Assembly: GCF_000499845.2 (NCBI RefSeq)
Contig: NC_023753.2
Span: 9,811,791 to 9,875,790, forward strand
DNA: 64,000 nucleotides
Direction of reading: 5' to 3'
From: Phaseolus vulgaris
Taxonomy: Eukaryota; Streptophyta; Magnoliopsida; Fabales; Fabaceae
The position numbers were made by a program, and so were the translations under genes. Positions 12,540 to 23,609 of this stretch are shown here, piece by piece. How positions within the stretch are numbered: position 1 is the stretch's first letter; each line of letters opens with the position of its first letter. A model generated the notes under the pieces. The model was not told the origin of the DNA. It made no database searches and saw only the letters and a list, made by a program, of their open reading frames with translations.

Positions 12540-14190
12540 GTTTAGAAGCCTGGACATTTTGCAGAGCGACGACAGGTTCAATGATTTTGTGCGCGACAAA
12601 TGGACTAACTACTACATGTATGGAAGAGGGTTGTTTGCTTTCAAGGAAAATTTGAAAAGATTAAAGTTGGTTTTGAAAGCCTGTAATAGATATACCTTTG
12701 GGAATCTAATTAGCATTAGAGAGGAATTAAAAAAGAAAATTCAAGATTTGGATGCTCGGGACGATGAAGGCGTTCTAGATGAGGTAGGTAGGGAGGAGAG
12801 GACGCTATTGTTGGTAGATTAAAACAAGAATCTCTTCAAAAAAGAAGTTGTTTATTTTCAAAAAACTTGTCACATGTGGCTGCAACTAGGCGATTTAAAT
12901 ACTAAATACTTTCATTTGGTTGTTGCATGACGAAGGGTAAGAAATAGTTTTAATGGTATGTTCATTAATAGTTGTTGGTGTGATGATAAGGATGTGGTTA
13001 AGGATAAAGTAGAGAATTTTTCAATACTAGATTTGAAGGAGTTGACGAGCCTCATGTTAGGTTGGACAACGTATTTTTTAATTCTATCTCTGGAACATAT
13101 AATAAGATGTTGGTTGGGTCTTTCTCTTAAGAGGAAGTTAAGAACACAATGTGGAGTTGTGATAGTTCGAAAAGCCCTGGTCTGGATGGTTTTAATTTTA
13201 GTTTCATTAAACATAGTTGGGATATGTTAAAGAAGGATATTCTTTTGGCAGTGAATGATTTTGTTGTCTCTGGTTCTTGGCCTACGGGGTCAAATGCTTC
13301 TTTTATCTGCTTGGTTCCCAAGTCTAAAAATCCACAACTGCTCGGTGATTTTAGATCCATTTCTTTGGTCGGGTGCTTGTACAAGATTATCTCAAAGTTG
13401 TTATCCCTTAGGAGGAAAAATGTGTTATATAAAGTCATTGATTCTAGACAATCGACTTTTCTTGAAGGAAGGGGTCTAATGGATAGTGTTCTTGTCACTA
13501 ATGAGGTGTTTGAGGAGGCTAAGAGGAAGAAGAAGTGTTGTGCTTTCTTCAAGATGGACTACAAGTGGCTTACGATTTTGTGAAGTGGAATTTCATCATT
13601 TATATGTTAGGAAGGCTTGGCTTCTGTGATAAGTGGATCCTTTGGATTAAATCTTGTCTTGAACCTGCATCGGTATCTATTCTTGTTAACAGGAGCCCAA
13701 CTAAGAAATTTTATCCATTGAAGGGTTTGAGACAAGGTGACCCTCTTACCCCTTTTTTATTCCTTATTGTGGTTGAAGGTTTGACAGAAGTTTCTAGGAA
13801 AACTTATGAACTTGATGTGGTAGAAATTTTGGAGATCGGGAATAAGAAGGTAAGATTTAATATGCTTAAATATGCATACGATACTTTGTTTTTTGGCCAT
13901 GCAAATTCTAAAAGTGTGGTTAACTATAAGGCAATGTTGAATTTTTTTGAGTTGACTTCGGGTTTGAAGGTGAATTTCTTGAAAAGCAACATTGGTGGGG
14001 TGGGGGTAGAATCGTTCACTATCTGGGGTTTTGTGGCTATTCTTAACTATGAGGTAATGAAAGTTCCTTTTAAATATTTGGGGATGCCTGTTGGGGGTGT
14101 CACGGGAGGGAAGCGTTCTGGGATGGTGTGGTTGATAGAATTAATTCCAGATTGGGAAGATGGAAATGTAGAAATATCTCTATAGCTGAA
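12540..14190 (+). pseudogene. LINE reverse transcriptase domain, broken
   Basis: A linker (12559-12822, charged, with FGNL) leads into RT motifs: SPGLDGFNFSFIK near 13170, then FRSISLVGCLYKIISKLL near 13350, then after a frameshift near 13560 AYDFVKWN, and GLRQGDPLTPFLFL near 13720. The active-site YADD box is YAYD here (about 13871), so a catalytic Asp is replaced by Tyr. Together with the frameshifts this shows the polymerase is inactive. Domain identity is clear from motif order. Confidence 0.85.
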
Positions 14191-15475
14191 CAAAATTTGT
14201 CTCATCAAGTCAGTTTTTTCATCTATCTTGTTGTTCTATATGTCAATGTTTATGTTGCCTGCAGTTGTGGTGAAAAAGATTGTGATTATTCAAAGGAACT
14301 TCCTTTGGGGTGGGGTTCTGAAGGGAGGAAGATCGCTTGGGTTTCTTGTGAAGAGGTTTGCGAGTCGCGGAAAGGTAGTGGGCTTGAGATAGTTAATATT
14401 AAAGATTTCAACTCAGCTTTGTTGGGTAAATGGATTTGGCGGTTGGGGTCTAATGAGGAAGGTCTGTGGAAGGAGGTTTTAGAGTCTAAATATGGAGACT
14501 AGATAAAGCTGGAAAAGGGCGGGTCAACTAATAATGTTTCCCTTTGGTGGTTAGATTAGAAGAAGATTTGGAAGCTGGAGAAATGGGGAACTAATTTTGA
14601 AGACGGTTTTAAGTGGGAAGTTGGTAATGGGAAAAGTATCAAATTTTGGGAGGACCGGTGGGTAGGTAATGATATCTTGAAGAATAAGTTTCCAAGGCTC
14701 TTTTCACTTTGTGTTGAGAAAGATGTGTCGTTGGAACATTGTGGGTTTTGGGCAAACAGTGTCAGGGAGTGGTCTTTGGCGTGGCGGAGAAGTCTTTTTG
14801 ATTGGGAGAAGGTTCAAGTTAGACAACTTCTTGAGGTAGTGCACAACTCGTGCCCTGTCTTGGAAAAAGTTGATAAGTGTATTTGGAAAGACGTTAAGTT
14901 TCAAGAGTTCTCAGTTAAGTCGGCTTAAAATGTTTAAAATGTTTTGGAGGACTAAGGCTTTGCCTTCAGCTCAGGTTACCGCTTGGAAGGTGCTGGTTAA
15001 TAAGTTAGCCACTAAGGTTAATTTATTTAGACGGGGGATAGCAATTAGAAGCGTTCTTTGTTGCTTTTGCGGGTTAAAAGATGAGAAGTGAAATCATTTG
15101 TTTTTTCACTATAGAATAATCTGGTTGGTGTGAAATCTTTGTTACGTGTGGTTAGGCATTTCTTCGGTTGCCCCCCTTAACTCTTACTCTCATTAACTTA
15201 GGGCTAATGGTATTTTGGATTGCGGTGGTTAGTGGGATTTGATGTCACACGAATAAGATGATTTTTAAACGTGGAATGTTGGATTTCTTTGAGATCTTTT
15301 GCTAAACTCAATTGAAGGTTTGATCTTGAGTTACTTTTAAATTTCTATATGCTTGTTTCTCTCATTCTGATTGATGTCTTGATCCTCTGACTTGCCTTTT
15401 TTCTTTTTAATTTGTTTGCGGTTGTTGTTGGACAGGGTTAGGTGTTTATCTGTCTCGAATGTGTTGTGTTGTATG
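14191..15475 (+). pseudogene. LINE ORF2 C-terminal region with zinc-binding RT-associated domain, broken
   Basis: The frame at 14128-14502 shows the LGKWIWRLG motif typical of the region downstream of plant L1 RT. The segment at 14941-15120 matches the zf-RVT type: AWKVLVNKLATKVNLF, a CCFCG knuckle and a following His-rich stretch after a stop. The end (to about 15475) resembles codon by codon the C-terminus of the second LINE fragment at 22951-23407, so both belong to related L1 lineages. Confidence 0.7.
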
Positions 15476-15490
15476 ATTGAGTTTGTCTTT

Positions 15491-15615
15491 TATATCATCC
15501 GAAATCTGATTCAAATCCAATATAGTACCCATGTTTACATAAGAAATATATTGAATCGATTCAATTATAACTTCGAATATGAAATTCAAAGGTATCAAAT
15601 AGGAAATGATACTGA
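15491..15615 (+). pseudogene. ycf2: Nuclear insertion of plastid DNA (ycf2 fragment, NUPT)
   Basis: The + frame here reads [17 protein letters not shown], then [13 protein letters not shown] and QIGNDT. I recognise this as part of the plastid Ycf2 protein, a large essential protein of the chloroplast import/ATPase complex. Compared with my recollection of Ycf2, a few codons are missing after LNRF and there are scattered substitutions, so this is an old nuclear copy. It adjoins the LINE end and is followed by ordinary AT-rich DNA. Identification is from memory of the family. Confidence 0.7.
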
Positions 15616-16819
15616 TTCAAGTATATATTATTTCTTGCTATAAAAAAAACACAAGTATTTTTTCAGTGTTTTCAGAAAATTGTAAGAAAGTAATTGAAAA
15701 GTGTGTCAAAAACACATAATAACTTTAATTAAGAATATAACATAATTATTAAAAAAAGTTGGGAGGATATTTTCCACCAACTCATGACCCCATCAGAACT
15801 AGTCTTTTTTGAAAGGGAATTTGATTTTTGAAATTGAACATAATGTGACCAGATTACAGGTACCTTCAAAGGATAAGACAACCAACCACGGAACCACCTT
15901 ACATACCACCGATTAACAAACGTAGCAAACAAACATTTCCACGATGCATATTTTATGTAGGGCATACGTAAGAAAATTCTATGACGATAACTTTAACGTA
16001 ACTCTTTTTAACAAATAAAAATTAAAACAAAAAATTAAAATATTTTTATGAGATAAAATTAATTTTTATATTGGTTTCTTTGAAATGTGTTTGTTATTTT
16101 GTACAAAAATTAGTTTTAATTTATGGAGACTATTGTAAATCTTTATAAATTATTTTGTCTAAACATGTTTATAGACAGACACATAAATATTGAAAACATA
16201 TAATTAGAGTGAGAAAACTTTTAGTTTAGCAGGAGGGAGCAAGAAAGAAGAAGGAGGATAAATCATGATCAATTGGATTGGATATATGTGAAGATAAAAA
16301 GTAAAGTTATGTGCCTTTTTTAAGCGTCTGTGAATGAATTAACGATTATTTTTCATTTGCAAAATATTCTAACGCGTTGGTAAATATATATTATATTTTA
16401 CACTGCCTTGATCTTCTTTTCAAATATTTTTTTTGATAAAAAAAACACTTATTTTTGCAGGTTAGTGATTAAGCATACCTAGTATCTAATCCATACCACT
16501 TGAAAATTATATCACAATCAAAATGGTTATTGAATTTACAATCAATATAATATTTTTAGTTATAATTTTTTTTATCAGCAATAGTTTTTTAATAACTAAC
16601 ATATTGTATCTAGTTATTATGATTCAACATGAAACTTGTTCCAGTATATTCAATCGTTTTATATTGTTTAGAGGTTGATATTAAAGACACTTTAAATACA
16701 TATTTTTCTCTTCATACATCAAGATGACTCTTAAAGACAAAATCGTGACTAATAAAATTATTATCTAAAATGTTTGATCAATATAAAAAGTGTTTGATAA
16801 ATATCTTAAAATAATTTAT
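15616..16819. other. AT-rich DNA, nothing recognised
   Basis: No gene-like frame or clear repeat. A minus-strand open frame at 15729-15965 has several Trp and aromatic residues but no family I can name. Confidence 0.4.
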
Positions 16820-18474
16820 TGTAAGGACCTAAAAAATAGTTTTAGTGAGTTTTGTATAGCTATTATCGAAAGTTTATTGAAATGTTTTTTAGTGTAATAG
16901 TATATTTGATATAATTAACTCACAAGGATCAAAATTTTACTTGGACTGATAGGTGCAAGCGTAATTTATAGAAGTGAAGAAAGGATTGGTTAGTGCTCTA
17001 GTGATGTGAGTTGATTTTAGAATTGCATATTTTTATGGGTTTCACTTTATTTATGAGTTTTTGTTTAAACAGAATATGGTGAGAAACCCAAAGAAGATTG
17101 TCACTGGACAAGAACTTAACCAAGTAGTTAAGTAAGTGTGAATGTTCTCTTCTAGAGGGAAAAGAGAAAACACAATTATATAGTGATTTAGATAATGTAA
17201 ATTACTAAACACTTTGATAGAGTTTCTTTTCTATTTAAAATTCAATATAAATTACATGAGGCAGGACACCCTTTATATAGAAGAGAGTGACTTGGGGAAC
17301 AAGGGTGAAAGGGGTAGGGGCGTCATTTGTGAGAAACCTTCTAGAAGGTAGGTCAAAACACCCTAAACCTTGGTGCACTTATCATGAAAGATGGGCTTGG
17401 CACAAGTTCAATTTATGCTAAGTACATCCCAATTTATGCTATGTGAACCCTACTCTAGTTTATTCTTCACTTAAAGGATAAATGATAATTCAAATAAAGT
17501 ACTCATCATATGAATATGAAGTTCTTGGATTGAAAATCCTGCTCTCAAGTCCATATATCGTTTAAGCAAGATACATGTTACTCAAGTAATATATGCATAA
17601 CCAAAAGTCTAGCAAACTCACATCCAACAAAAGTAAAAATTTCATGTATCATTTAATATTATACACTTATACTCATAATCATACAATTTAATTTTCTTCC
17701 TTTACACTAAATACTATGGGCACCAATCATGAGTAACTCTTAAACTATATTATTTCATAAAGTCAAATATTCACACTAAATAAGGACTATTTCATATAAC
17801 GTATAACTAAAACCTTATTTTTAGTTATAAAGACTAAGAACCTAACAAGAGTTTAATATCATTACATCAAACACTAGATGTCATAATATCATTCTTTTAA
17901 GGTTCTATTATACAAAAATCACCACAAAGTCAAAATTCATTCAAAATCTACGAAAGGAAATTCAAGTACATGTAAATCATCATAACCAACTCAACAACCA
18001 AGCAATTTAACAATTCACATGATTTTTTTTTTACCCAAAATTCACACCCTAATTAAAATTGTAACCTTATTTGGATGTAAAAAGAAAATAATATTGACTT
18101 CTTTTATTTAGATTTTCCTTAAACTCCAAGAAATTGTAACTTGAAAAATATAATGAACCAAAAATACTAAGAGAACCCCTTTATCACCTCTAAGAATCAA
18201 TTTCTAGTCATAAGTACTCTAAAGATATGTTTAATTTCATAAAGCATGAATGAAAGAAAACATGAGAAAGATAAAATTTGCAAAAAGAAAGAAAGAAATT
18301 ACCTAAGATACCATTCACACAAAAAAATGTTCAAAATTTTAACTTCAGAAAAATGTAAACTCAATTAAGGAGATGTAAACAAGGAGAAGTAGTGACTTTT
18401 AGCTTTGAAAAAGAAGAAAAACAATGATTGCTGCAAAATCGGATGCCCCTTACATGTATTACAAAAAATATCCG
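16820..18474. other. Unclassified, possibly repetitive sequence
   Basis: It begins TGTAAGGACCTAAAAAATAG. This resembles the start of the LTR-like family at 19382-21815 (read on its own strand, TGTAAGGATTG followed by a run of A), so it may mark another LTR-type terminus. No matching right end or duplication could be found. A TATA-like 'ctttatatagaagagag' lies near 17270. No coding sequence was recognised. Confidence 0.3.
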
Positions 18475-18720
18475 ATTTACCTACGAATAATATCCACGAA
18501 TCTGAATTAGTGGGTAATTCAATATTACCGACAAATATTATCCACGGATCTAGATCGTAGGTAAATTCAGTATTACCTACAAATACTATCCACAAATATG
18601 ATTTCGTAAGTAAATTCAAATTTACCTATAGATTATTATCCACATATCTCCATCTGTAGGTCAATTTTACATTATTCACAAATTTTACCCACAAATCTAT
18701 ATCTAAAAGTAAATTCAATA
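18475..18720. repeat. Array of about five 48-bp tandem repeats
   Basis: The phrase TATCCAC (once TACCCAC) recurs at about 18491, 18539, 18587, 18637 and 18686, spaced 48-50 bp, each within a diverged unit containing ACCTACAAAT, ATCCAC and TAGGTAAATTCA. Forty-eight bases are 16 codons, and the first three units stay open on the minus strand (WIVFVGNTEF-type peptide repeat, 18365-18619). The repeated short words resemble subterminal arrays of DNA transposons, but no terminus was found. Confidence 0.65.
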
Positions 18721-19381
18721 TTATTATTAATTATATTATAAATATTTTTATTAACAATATTAATATATTAAGAATATAAATAATCTTTATAGTTTTGATA
18801 ATATAAATAATATTATTAATAATAATTATATATAATATTAAAAATATTATTATAATATAAATAACCATAAAATGATAACTAATACTCATAAAAAATAACT
18901 ATATATAAAAAACATAACTATTAAGTTTGCATACTATTAATAATATAAAATTAATAATATTAATAATATAAAATTAATAATATTAATAATATAAAATTAA
19001 TACTATTAATATTATAAAATTAATACTATTAATATTATAAAATTAATATTATTAATATTATAAAATTATTAATATTATTATTAATAACATTAATTAATGA
19101 TATTAATAATATTAATGATATTATTAATGATATTAATAATATTCATTAATGATATTATTGATATTAATAATATTCGTTAATGATATTAATAATATTCATT
19201 AATGATATTAATAATATTCATTAATAATATTAATAATAATATTAATGATATTAATAATATATAATCATATTGATAATATTTAACAATATTGATAATATTT
19301 AACAATATTGATAATATTTAACAATATTAATAATATTTAATATTATTTATAATACTTAATAACATTTAATAATATTAATAA
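18721..19381. repeat. Long AT-only microsatellite tract (ATT/AATATT type)
   Basis: Roughly 660 bp consist almost entirely of ATTAATAATATT-like words with local higher-order duplications, such as the repeated 'aatattcattaatgatatt' near 19138-19220. The same type of sequence continues at 21816-21981 beyond the inserted LTR-like element, so it is one original tract split by insertion. Confidence 0.85.
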
Positions 19382-19928
19382 TGTAATATCCCTATATTTT
19401 TCCACATAAAAAAAATAAAATTATATAAAATATTAAAATAAATATATAAACATAAAAAAAAAAATTCACAACTCTTTCTTAAAATGTTTCAAAACATTTT
19501 AGCTTCATAAAACTTTAAATATTTACAAAAATAATCATTAAAACATATGCTCACAAAGAAATAAAATTTTTCATCTGAGAAGCTATGTCACCTGCAACAT
19601 CTAACATCATCTGCTCCCGTGTAAATACACGATCAGATAAAGAAACAACATAAACAAATAATAGGGTAAGCTAGCTATATAAAACAATAAAATTTCAATT
19701 TGATATCAGACTTCCACTGATACATATGACATAGACACTTGACTCTACTTTCGGAAGACTCGTGCGATGACTTAGACTCAAAGATTTGCACCTGCCATAC
19801 TATATCACTGTGAAATCCACATAGCTATGCGCATAAATAATCTCAATATCATCTCTCTCCTAGTATGACAGGGTTAACTCATATAATAGGTCAAGTTAGT
19901 TATCTTTCAAACAACTTACCCATTCATA

Positions 19929-20314
19929 CACTACAAGAAAATCATGAAATAGAAACCAATTTTTAGAAACCAAAATAATTAGTTGCAATAGTAACTAAAT
20001 TAGAGACCATTTTAGAAACTAAACAAAATTTGGTTTCTAAATTAGTTTCTATTATTGTTAAATAGTTTCTAAATTGGTATCTAATTAACAACCAAGGTTT
20101 TTGCTACCAAATTTAGAAACTAAATAATTGGTAGTTAAAACCTTAGTTGTTAATTAGATACTAATTTAGAAACTATTTAACAATAATAGAAAATAATAGA
20201 AACTAATTTAGAAACCAATTTTTTTTTTAGTTTCTAAAACGGTCTCTATTTTAGTTCCTATTGCAACTAATTATTTTGGTCTCTAAAAATTGGTTTCATG
20301 ATTTTCTTGTAGTG
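19929..20314. mobile_element. Intact long-TIR MITE, CACTA-type ends, 386 bp
   Basis: It begins CACTACAAGAAAATCATGAA and ends with the exact inverse, TTCATGATTTTCTTGTAGTG. Almost the entire element is an inverted repeat (TTTAGAAACCAAAATAATTA mirrored by TAATTATTTTGGTCTCTAAA). CACTA at the tip suggests the CACTA superfamily. The flanking triplets are ATA and ATG, so a 3-bp duplication is only partly preserved. It has no coding capacity, and its RNA would fold into a long hairpin. Relics of the same family occur at 4143, 7085, 24172, 25038, 37512 and 50335. Confidence 0.8.
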
Positions 20315-20650
20315 ATGTGAACCTCTTTCGACTCTCACCACCTGAATAACGTCATCTATATGATTCCATTATCTCAGTAGAGTCAAGATATCTCCTTCTA
20401 GATGAATCCCTAGTCAATGCACATCCTAAATAATCTTAACACGGTATTTCCTTTCCTGAAAATACTATGTCTTGATCTTACTTTCACATCATTGCACACT
20501 TCATTTAACACATCAATACACCATACAATCATAACATATAATTTAAACTTTCTAACAATCCAAATATATCCAAAAAGTTATTTAACAATAATAATCCAAA
20601 ATAAACTATGCTAAAATAATAATAACAATAATATATATATATATATATAA

Positions 20651-21066
20651 TTGGAATGATCGAAAATATTTTAGTGTGAGCTAAATGACACCAGAGTGCA
20701 TCTCGTACTTTTGGATTGATCGAAAATAGTTTAGTGTGAGCTAAATGACACCAGAGTGCACCCAGTACTTTTGGATTGATCGAAAATAGTTTAGTTTGAT
20801 CTAAATGACACCAGAGAGCACCCGTAAATTTTGGATTGATCGAAAATAGTTTAGTTTGATCTAAATGACACTAGAGAGCACCCATAAATTTTGGATTGAT
20901 CGAAAATATTTTAGTTTGATCTAAATGAAACCAGAGAGCACCCATAAATTTTGGATTGATCGAAAATAGTTTAGTTTGATCTAAATGAAACCAGAGAGCA
21001 CCCATAAATTTTGGATTGATCGAAAATAGTTTAGTTTGATCTAAATGACACCAGAGTGTACCCAAA
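20651..21066. repeat. Seven-copy 60-bp tandem repeat
   Basis: Units start TTGGATTGATCGAAAATA at 20651, 20711, 20771, 20831, 20891, 20951 and 21011, with exactly 60-bp spacing and few substitutions. Each contains CTAAATGACACCAGAG. Because 60 is a multiple of three, the minus strand stays open over the last units (20871-21074), giving a 20-residue peptide repeat that includes HLDQTKLFSINPKF. The array lies inside the left LTR-like element and I see no equivalent in the right copy. There is no evidence that it is translated. Confidence 0.9.
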
Positions 21067-21815
21067 AATAACAAAGTCCATGTTATAGCTGAAAATTACT
21101 CTAAATCAACATCAAACAACCAATAATCAACAACATTATAATTTTATAACAACAACCATATATCAAATTTCACATTCAAATCTCAGTCAATTTCTAATAT
21201 ACTTAAAACAAACAATCCTGGAAGAAAGTTTGAGACTGGTCACCACGTAACCCTCACACCCAGATCTTCTAGCCTAATGTTCTATTGGAAATTAAGGCTA
21301 ACTTCCCTTACCTTAAATTTAACAGATATTCGCTAAGAGCTCCAAATCCACCAAGAACTTAAAGGTAACTTAACCTGTACAACAAAGTTCTAATAAAAAA
21401 TCTAACTATATCATTAGGACCCTGAGCTAACCGAGATTAACCCTGAAGTTAAAAGGGTCACATTCAAAGTAAAGACCAAAAACAACCTAACAAGTTCAAA
21501 ATTTGACTCAAAGAGAAGAGCAAAAATGAACTTACTCTATCTGAGATTCTTATCGGGCAGTCTTGTAGTATTCACTGTCAGGAGTCTTATGGTGAACTCC
21601 AATCGTCGAACTGATGAGCGAGGAAATCAAAATCTTAGAGAGAAGGGAGAGGAAAGGAAAAAGAATTTTCTAGAGAGATGGTGGTTCTTTTTAAAATGAA
21701 ACCTGAATAACTAAATTTCTATTTATATTCTCTTTTAAATTTAATAATAAAATATTCAGGTGTTATTTTAATTGTACCACTTCTACTCTAAGACTATTTT
21801 TTTTCAATCCTTACA

Positions 21816-21981
21816 AATAATATTAACAATAATATTACTAATAATAATATTAGTATTATGAATACTATTATTATAATAATTAATAATATTATTAATTTGA
21901 ATAATAATAAAATTAATAATATGAATGATATGAAATATATGAATAATATTAATAATTTTTATATTATTAATATTGATAATC
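21816..21981. repeat. AT-only tract between the two LTR-like elements
   Basis: This is about 165 bp of ATT/AAT words of the same kind as 18721-19381, left between the two oppositely oriented insertions. The open frames crossing it (21804-22160 and 21858-22097) are runs of N and I and are not genes. Confidence 0.8.
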
Positions 21982-22950
21982 ATACTTCTAACGGTGTAAA
22001 AAAAAGAGCCAAAGACACCCCTCGACACATACATTGTCTTTTCTCTCTGTCCATCTCTCCCAACTTCTCTTCTCTCCCAAATTCTCTTATCTCTTAATTT
22101 TCTCTCCCAATTTTCATCTATTTTAGAATCTGATTGCACCATACTGGAGCTAAGGAACATTTCTACCCGATCAGATTTTTAAACAGAGTAAGTTCATTTT
22201 TGCTCTAAAGATCCTTTATTATCTATTTTTCCTTAGGATATAGTCATCAATTTTGATGGGGTCAGTTGAGAAGAGTAATTCTCTCAACTTATTCTACTAT
22301 ATATTGAATTTTTGTTCTGTTTCGATAACTTGCATTAGACCCTTATATCTTGAAGCCCATCCAAACCGAGGGGATAAAATTCTATAAGCTGCTTGTAAAC
22401 CAAGCAATTAAGGTAAGAGAAACTAACTTTAATTTTTAATAGTACCCTGGACTAGAAGATTTGGATATGGAGAGGATGTGGTCCCAATATTCAATTTCTC
22501 TTCCAAGGATGTTGTTTGTTTATATATTGTGTTGTTTGTTTATATATTATTTAAAACTTGTAGAAATATTAGATTTTGATGGTTTAGTATTTTAACTGTT
22601 TTTTTTTGTTAAATAGACTTTTGAATATTGTGGATCGCGTTTTTGAATAATATTGTGTGATGAAAACACTATGAATTTGAAGTCATACATTTGGGATAAT
22701 GTATGGACTGATGTTTGTTTGTGTATTAAGTAATGATGTCCATGTGGTAACAGAGATCTCCGAACTTCATTGATGATCTAAGTCACATAGACTAAGATAT
22801 TAGGTGGTGAGAAGATCATGGGGAGCTCATGCACTCCGTGACATATGAGATGCACGGCTTGAGCTGTATTGAACTTACCTTGATCCTTTCTCTTGGGTTT
22901 GCTAGTAATCTAAGTCTTAGGTATTGGATCAGGTTTTAGTCTCTGGTAAG

Positions 22951-23539
22951 TACTGGAAATAAGATTGCAACAAAGGTTAATTTACTCAGGTGCGGGGTTA
23001 CGGTCAGAAACGGTTTGTGCAGTTTTTGCGAGGAAAGAAAGGAGGAATATTTTCATTTGTTTTTTTATTGTAGGTTATCTTGGTTGACGTGGAACATTTG
23101 TTATGCGTGGTTAGGTATTACGACGGTTGTTCCTTTTCATGCTTTCTCACACTTTTTGCAGTTCAGGTTGAGTAATGCTCCGGAGTCGATAAATCTTGGC
23201 TTAGGTAATATATGGATAGCAATGGTCAGTGAAATTTGCCGTCATAGAAATAAGATAGTTTTTAATGAGGGAGTTCTAGACTTGTCTGAAATCTTTTCTT
23301 TGGCTCAGTTGAAGGTTTGGGGTTGGCTCACGTCTAAATTTCCCTCAGCTAGTTTTTTGTTTTCTGATTGGTTTCTTGCCCCTTTGGTTTGTTTGTATTC
23401 GCTTTAGTGGGATGTCGGAGGAAGTTTCTGCCAGGTTATGTCAGGAGCTGCTTTGTTTTTTAGATGTTTCAAAGGTGTTATGCAGTTAGGCTGCTCATAC
23501 CTTTTTGTATAAGGGTTGAATCACTCCTGAAGTGGTTTT

Positions 23540-23588
<49 letters not shown>

Positions 23589-23609
23589 TTGATTTCTGAT
23601 AAAAAAAAA
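22951..23609 (+). mobile_element. 5'-truncated L1-type LINE, zinc-binding C-terminal end only
   Basis: The + frame at 23015-23407 encodes an open zf-RVT C-terminus: a CSFCEERKEEYFHLFFYC knuckle, then WLTWN, GNIWIAMVSEICRHRNKIVF and LAQLKVWGWL. It stops at 23407 and is followed by a 3' region with a GT/AT microsatellite and a short A run (23601-23610). AGTCTCTGGTAAG at 22938-22950 and AGTCTTTGGTAAG at 23610-23622 form a 13-bp target duplication with one mismatch. Extreme 5' truncation is normal for LINE insertions. It sits inside the right LTR-like element. Confidence 0.8.
23540..23586. repeat. (GT)n(AT)n microsatellite
   Basis: About eight GT units pass directly into about fifteen AT units in the 3' region of the truncated LINE. 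Confidence 0.95.

Larger units (their letters stand above)
11690..15485 (+). mobile_element. Degraded L1-type LINE (non-LTR retrotransposon)
   Basis: In order on the + strand are the end of a preceding frame, an endonuclease/exonuclease/phosphatase domain, an L1-type reverse transcriptase and a zinc-binding RT-associated C-terminus. These are the parts of plant L1 ORF2. Many frameshifts and stops interrupt the frame, so it is dead. ORF1 is essentially missing, which suggests 5' truncation near 11690. The 3' end is uncertain: coding similarity stops near 15475 and plastid-like sequence begins near 15490. No poly-A tail or target duplication could be identified. Confidence 0.8.
19382..21815 (-). 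mobile_element. LTR-like element (solo LTR or non-autonomous), left copy
   Basis: On the minus strand it starts TGTAAGGATTG and ends GGGATATTACA, giving the TG...CA ends of LTRs. It is flanked by AATAA at 19377-19381 and 21816-21820, a 5-bp target duplication, though the AT-rich context makes chance agreement possible. The body shares several blocks, inverted, with the element at 21987-24038: the GAGTAAGTTCATTTTTGCTC block, the AAGGTAAG block followed by a TAGAAGAT motif, the CTAGCTTACCC block and the terminus. No polyprotein, primer site or second LTR was found, so a solo LTR is the simplest reading. It contains a nested MITE (19929-20314) and a 60-bp tandem array (20651-21066). Confidence 0.65.

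Noticed and set aside
20651..21066. CRISPR-like array
   Set aside because: Whole 60-bp units are repeated, without alternating unique spacers, in a plant nuclear context; it is a plain tandem repeat.
21804..22160. Asn/Ile-rich open frames over the AT tract
   Set aside because: They are translations of ATT/AAT microsatellite and span the boundary of the LTR-like element.
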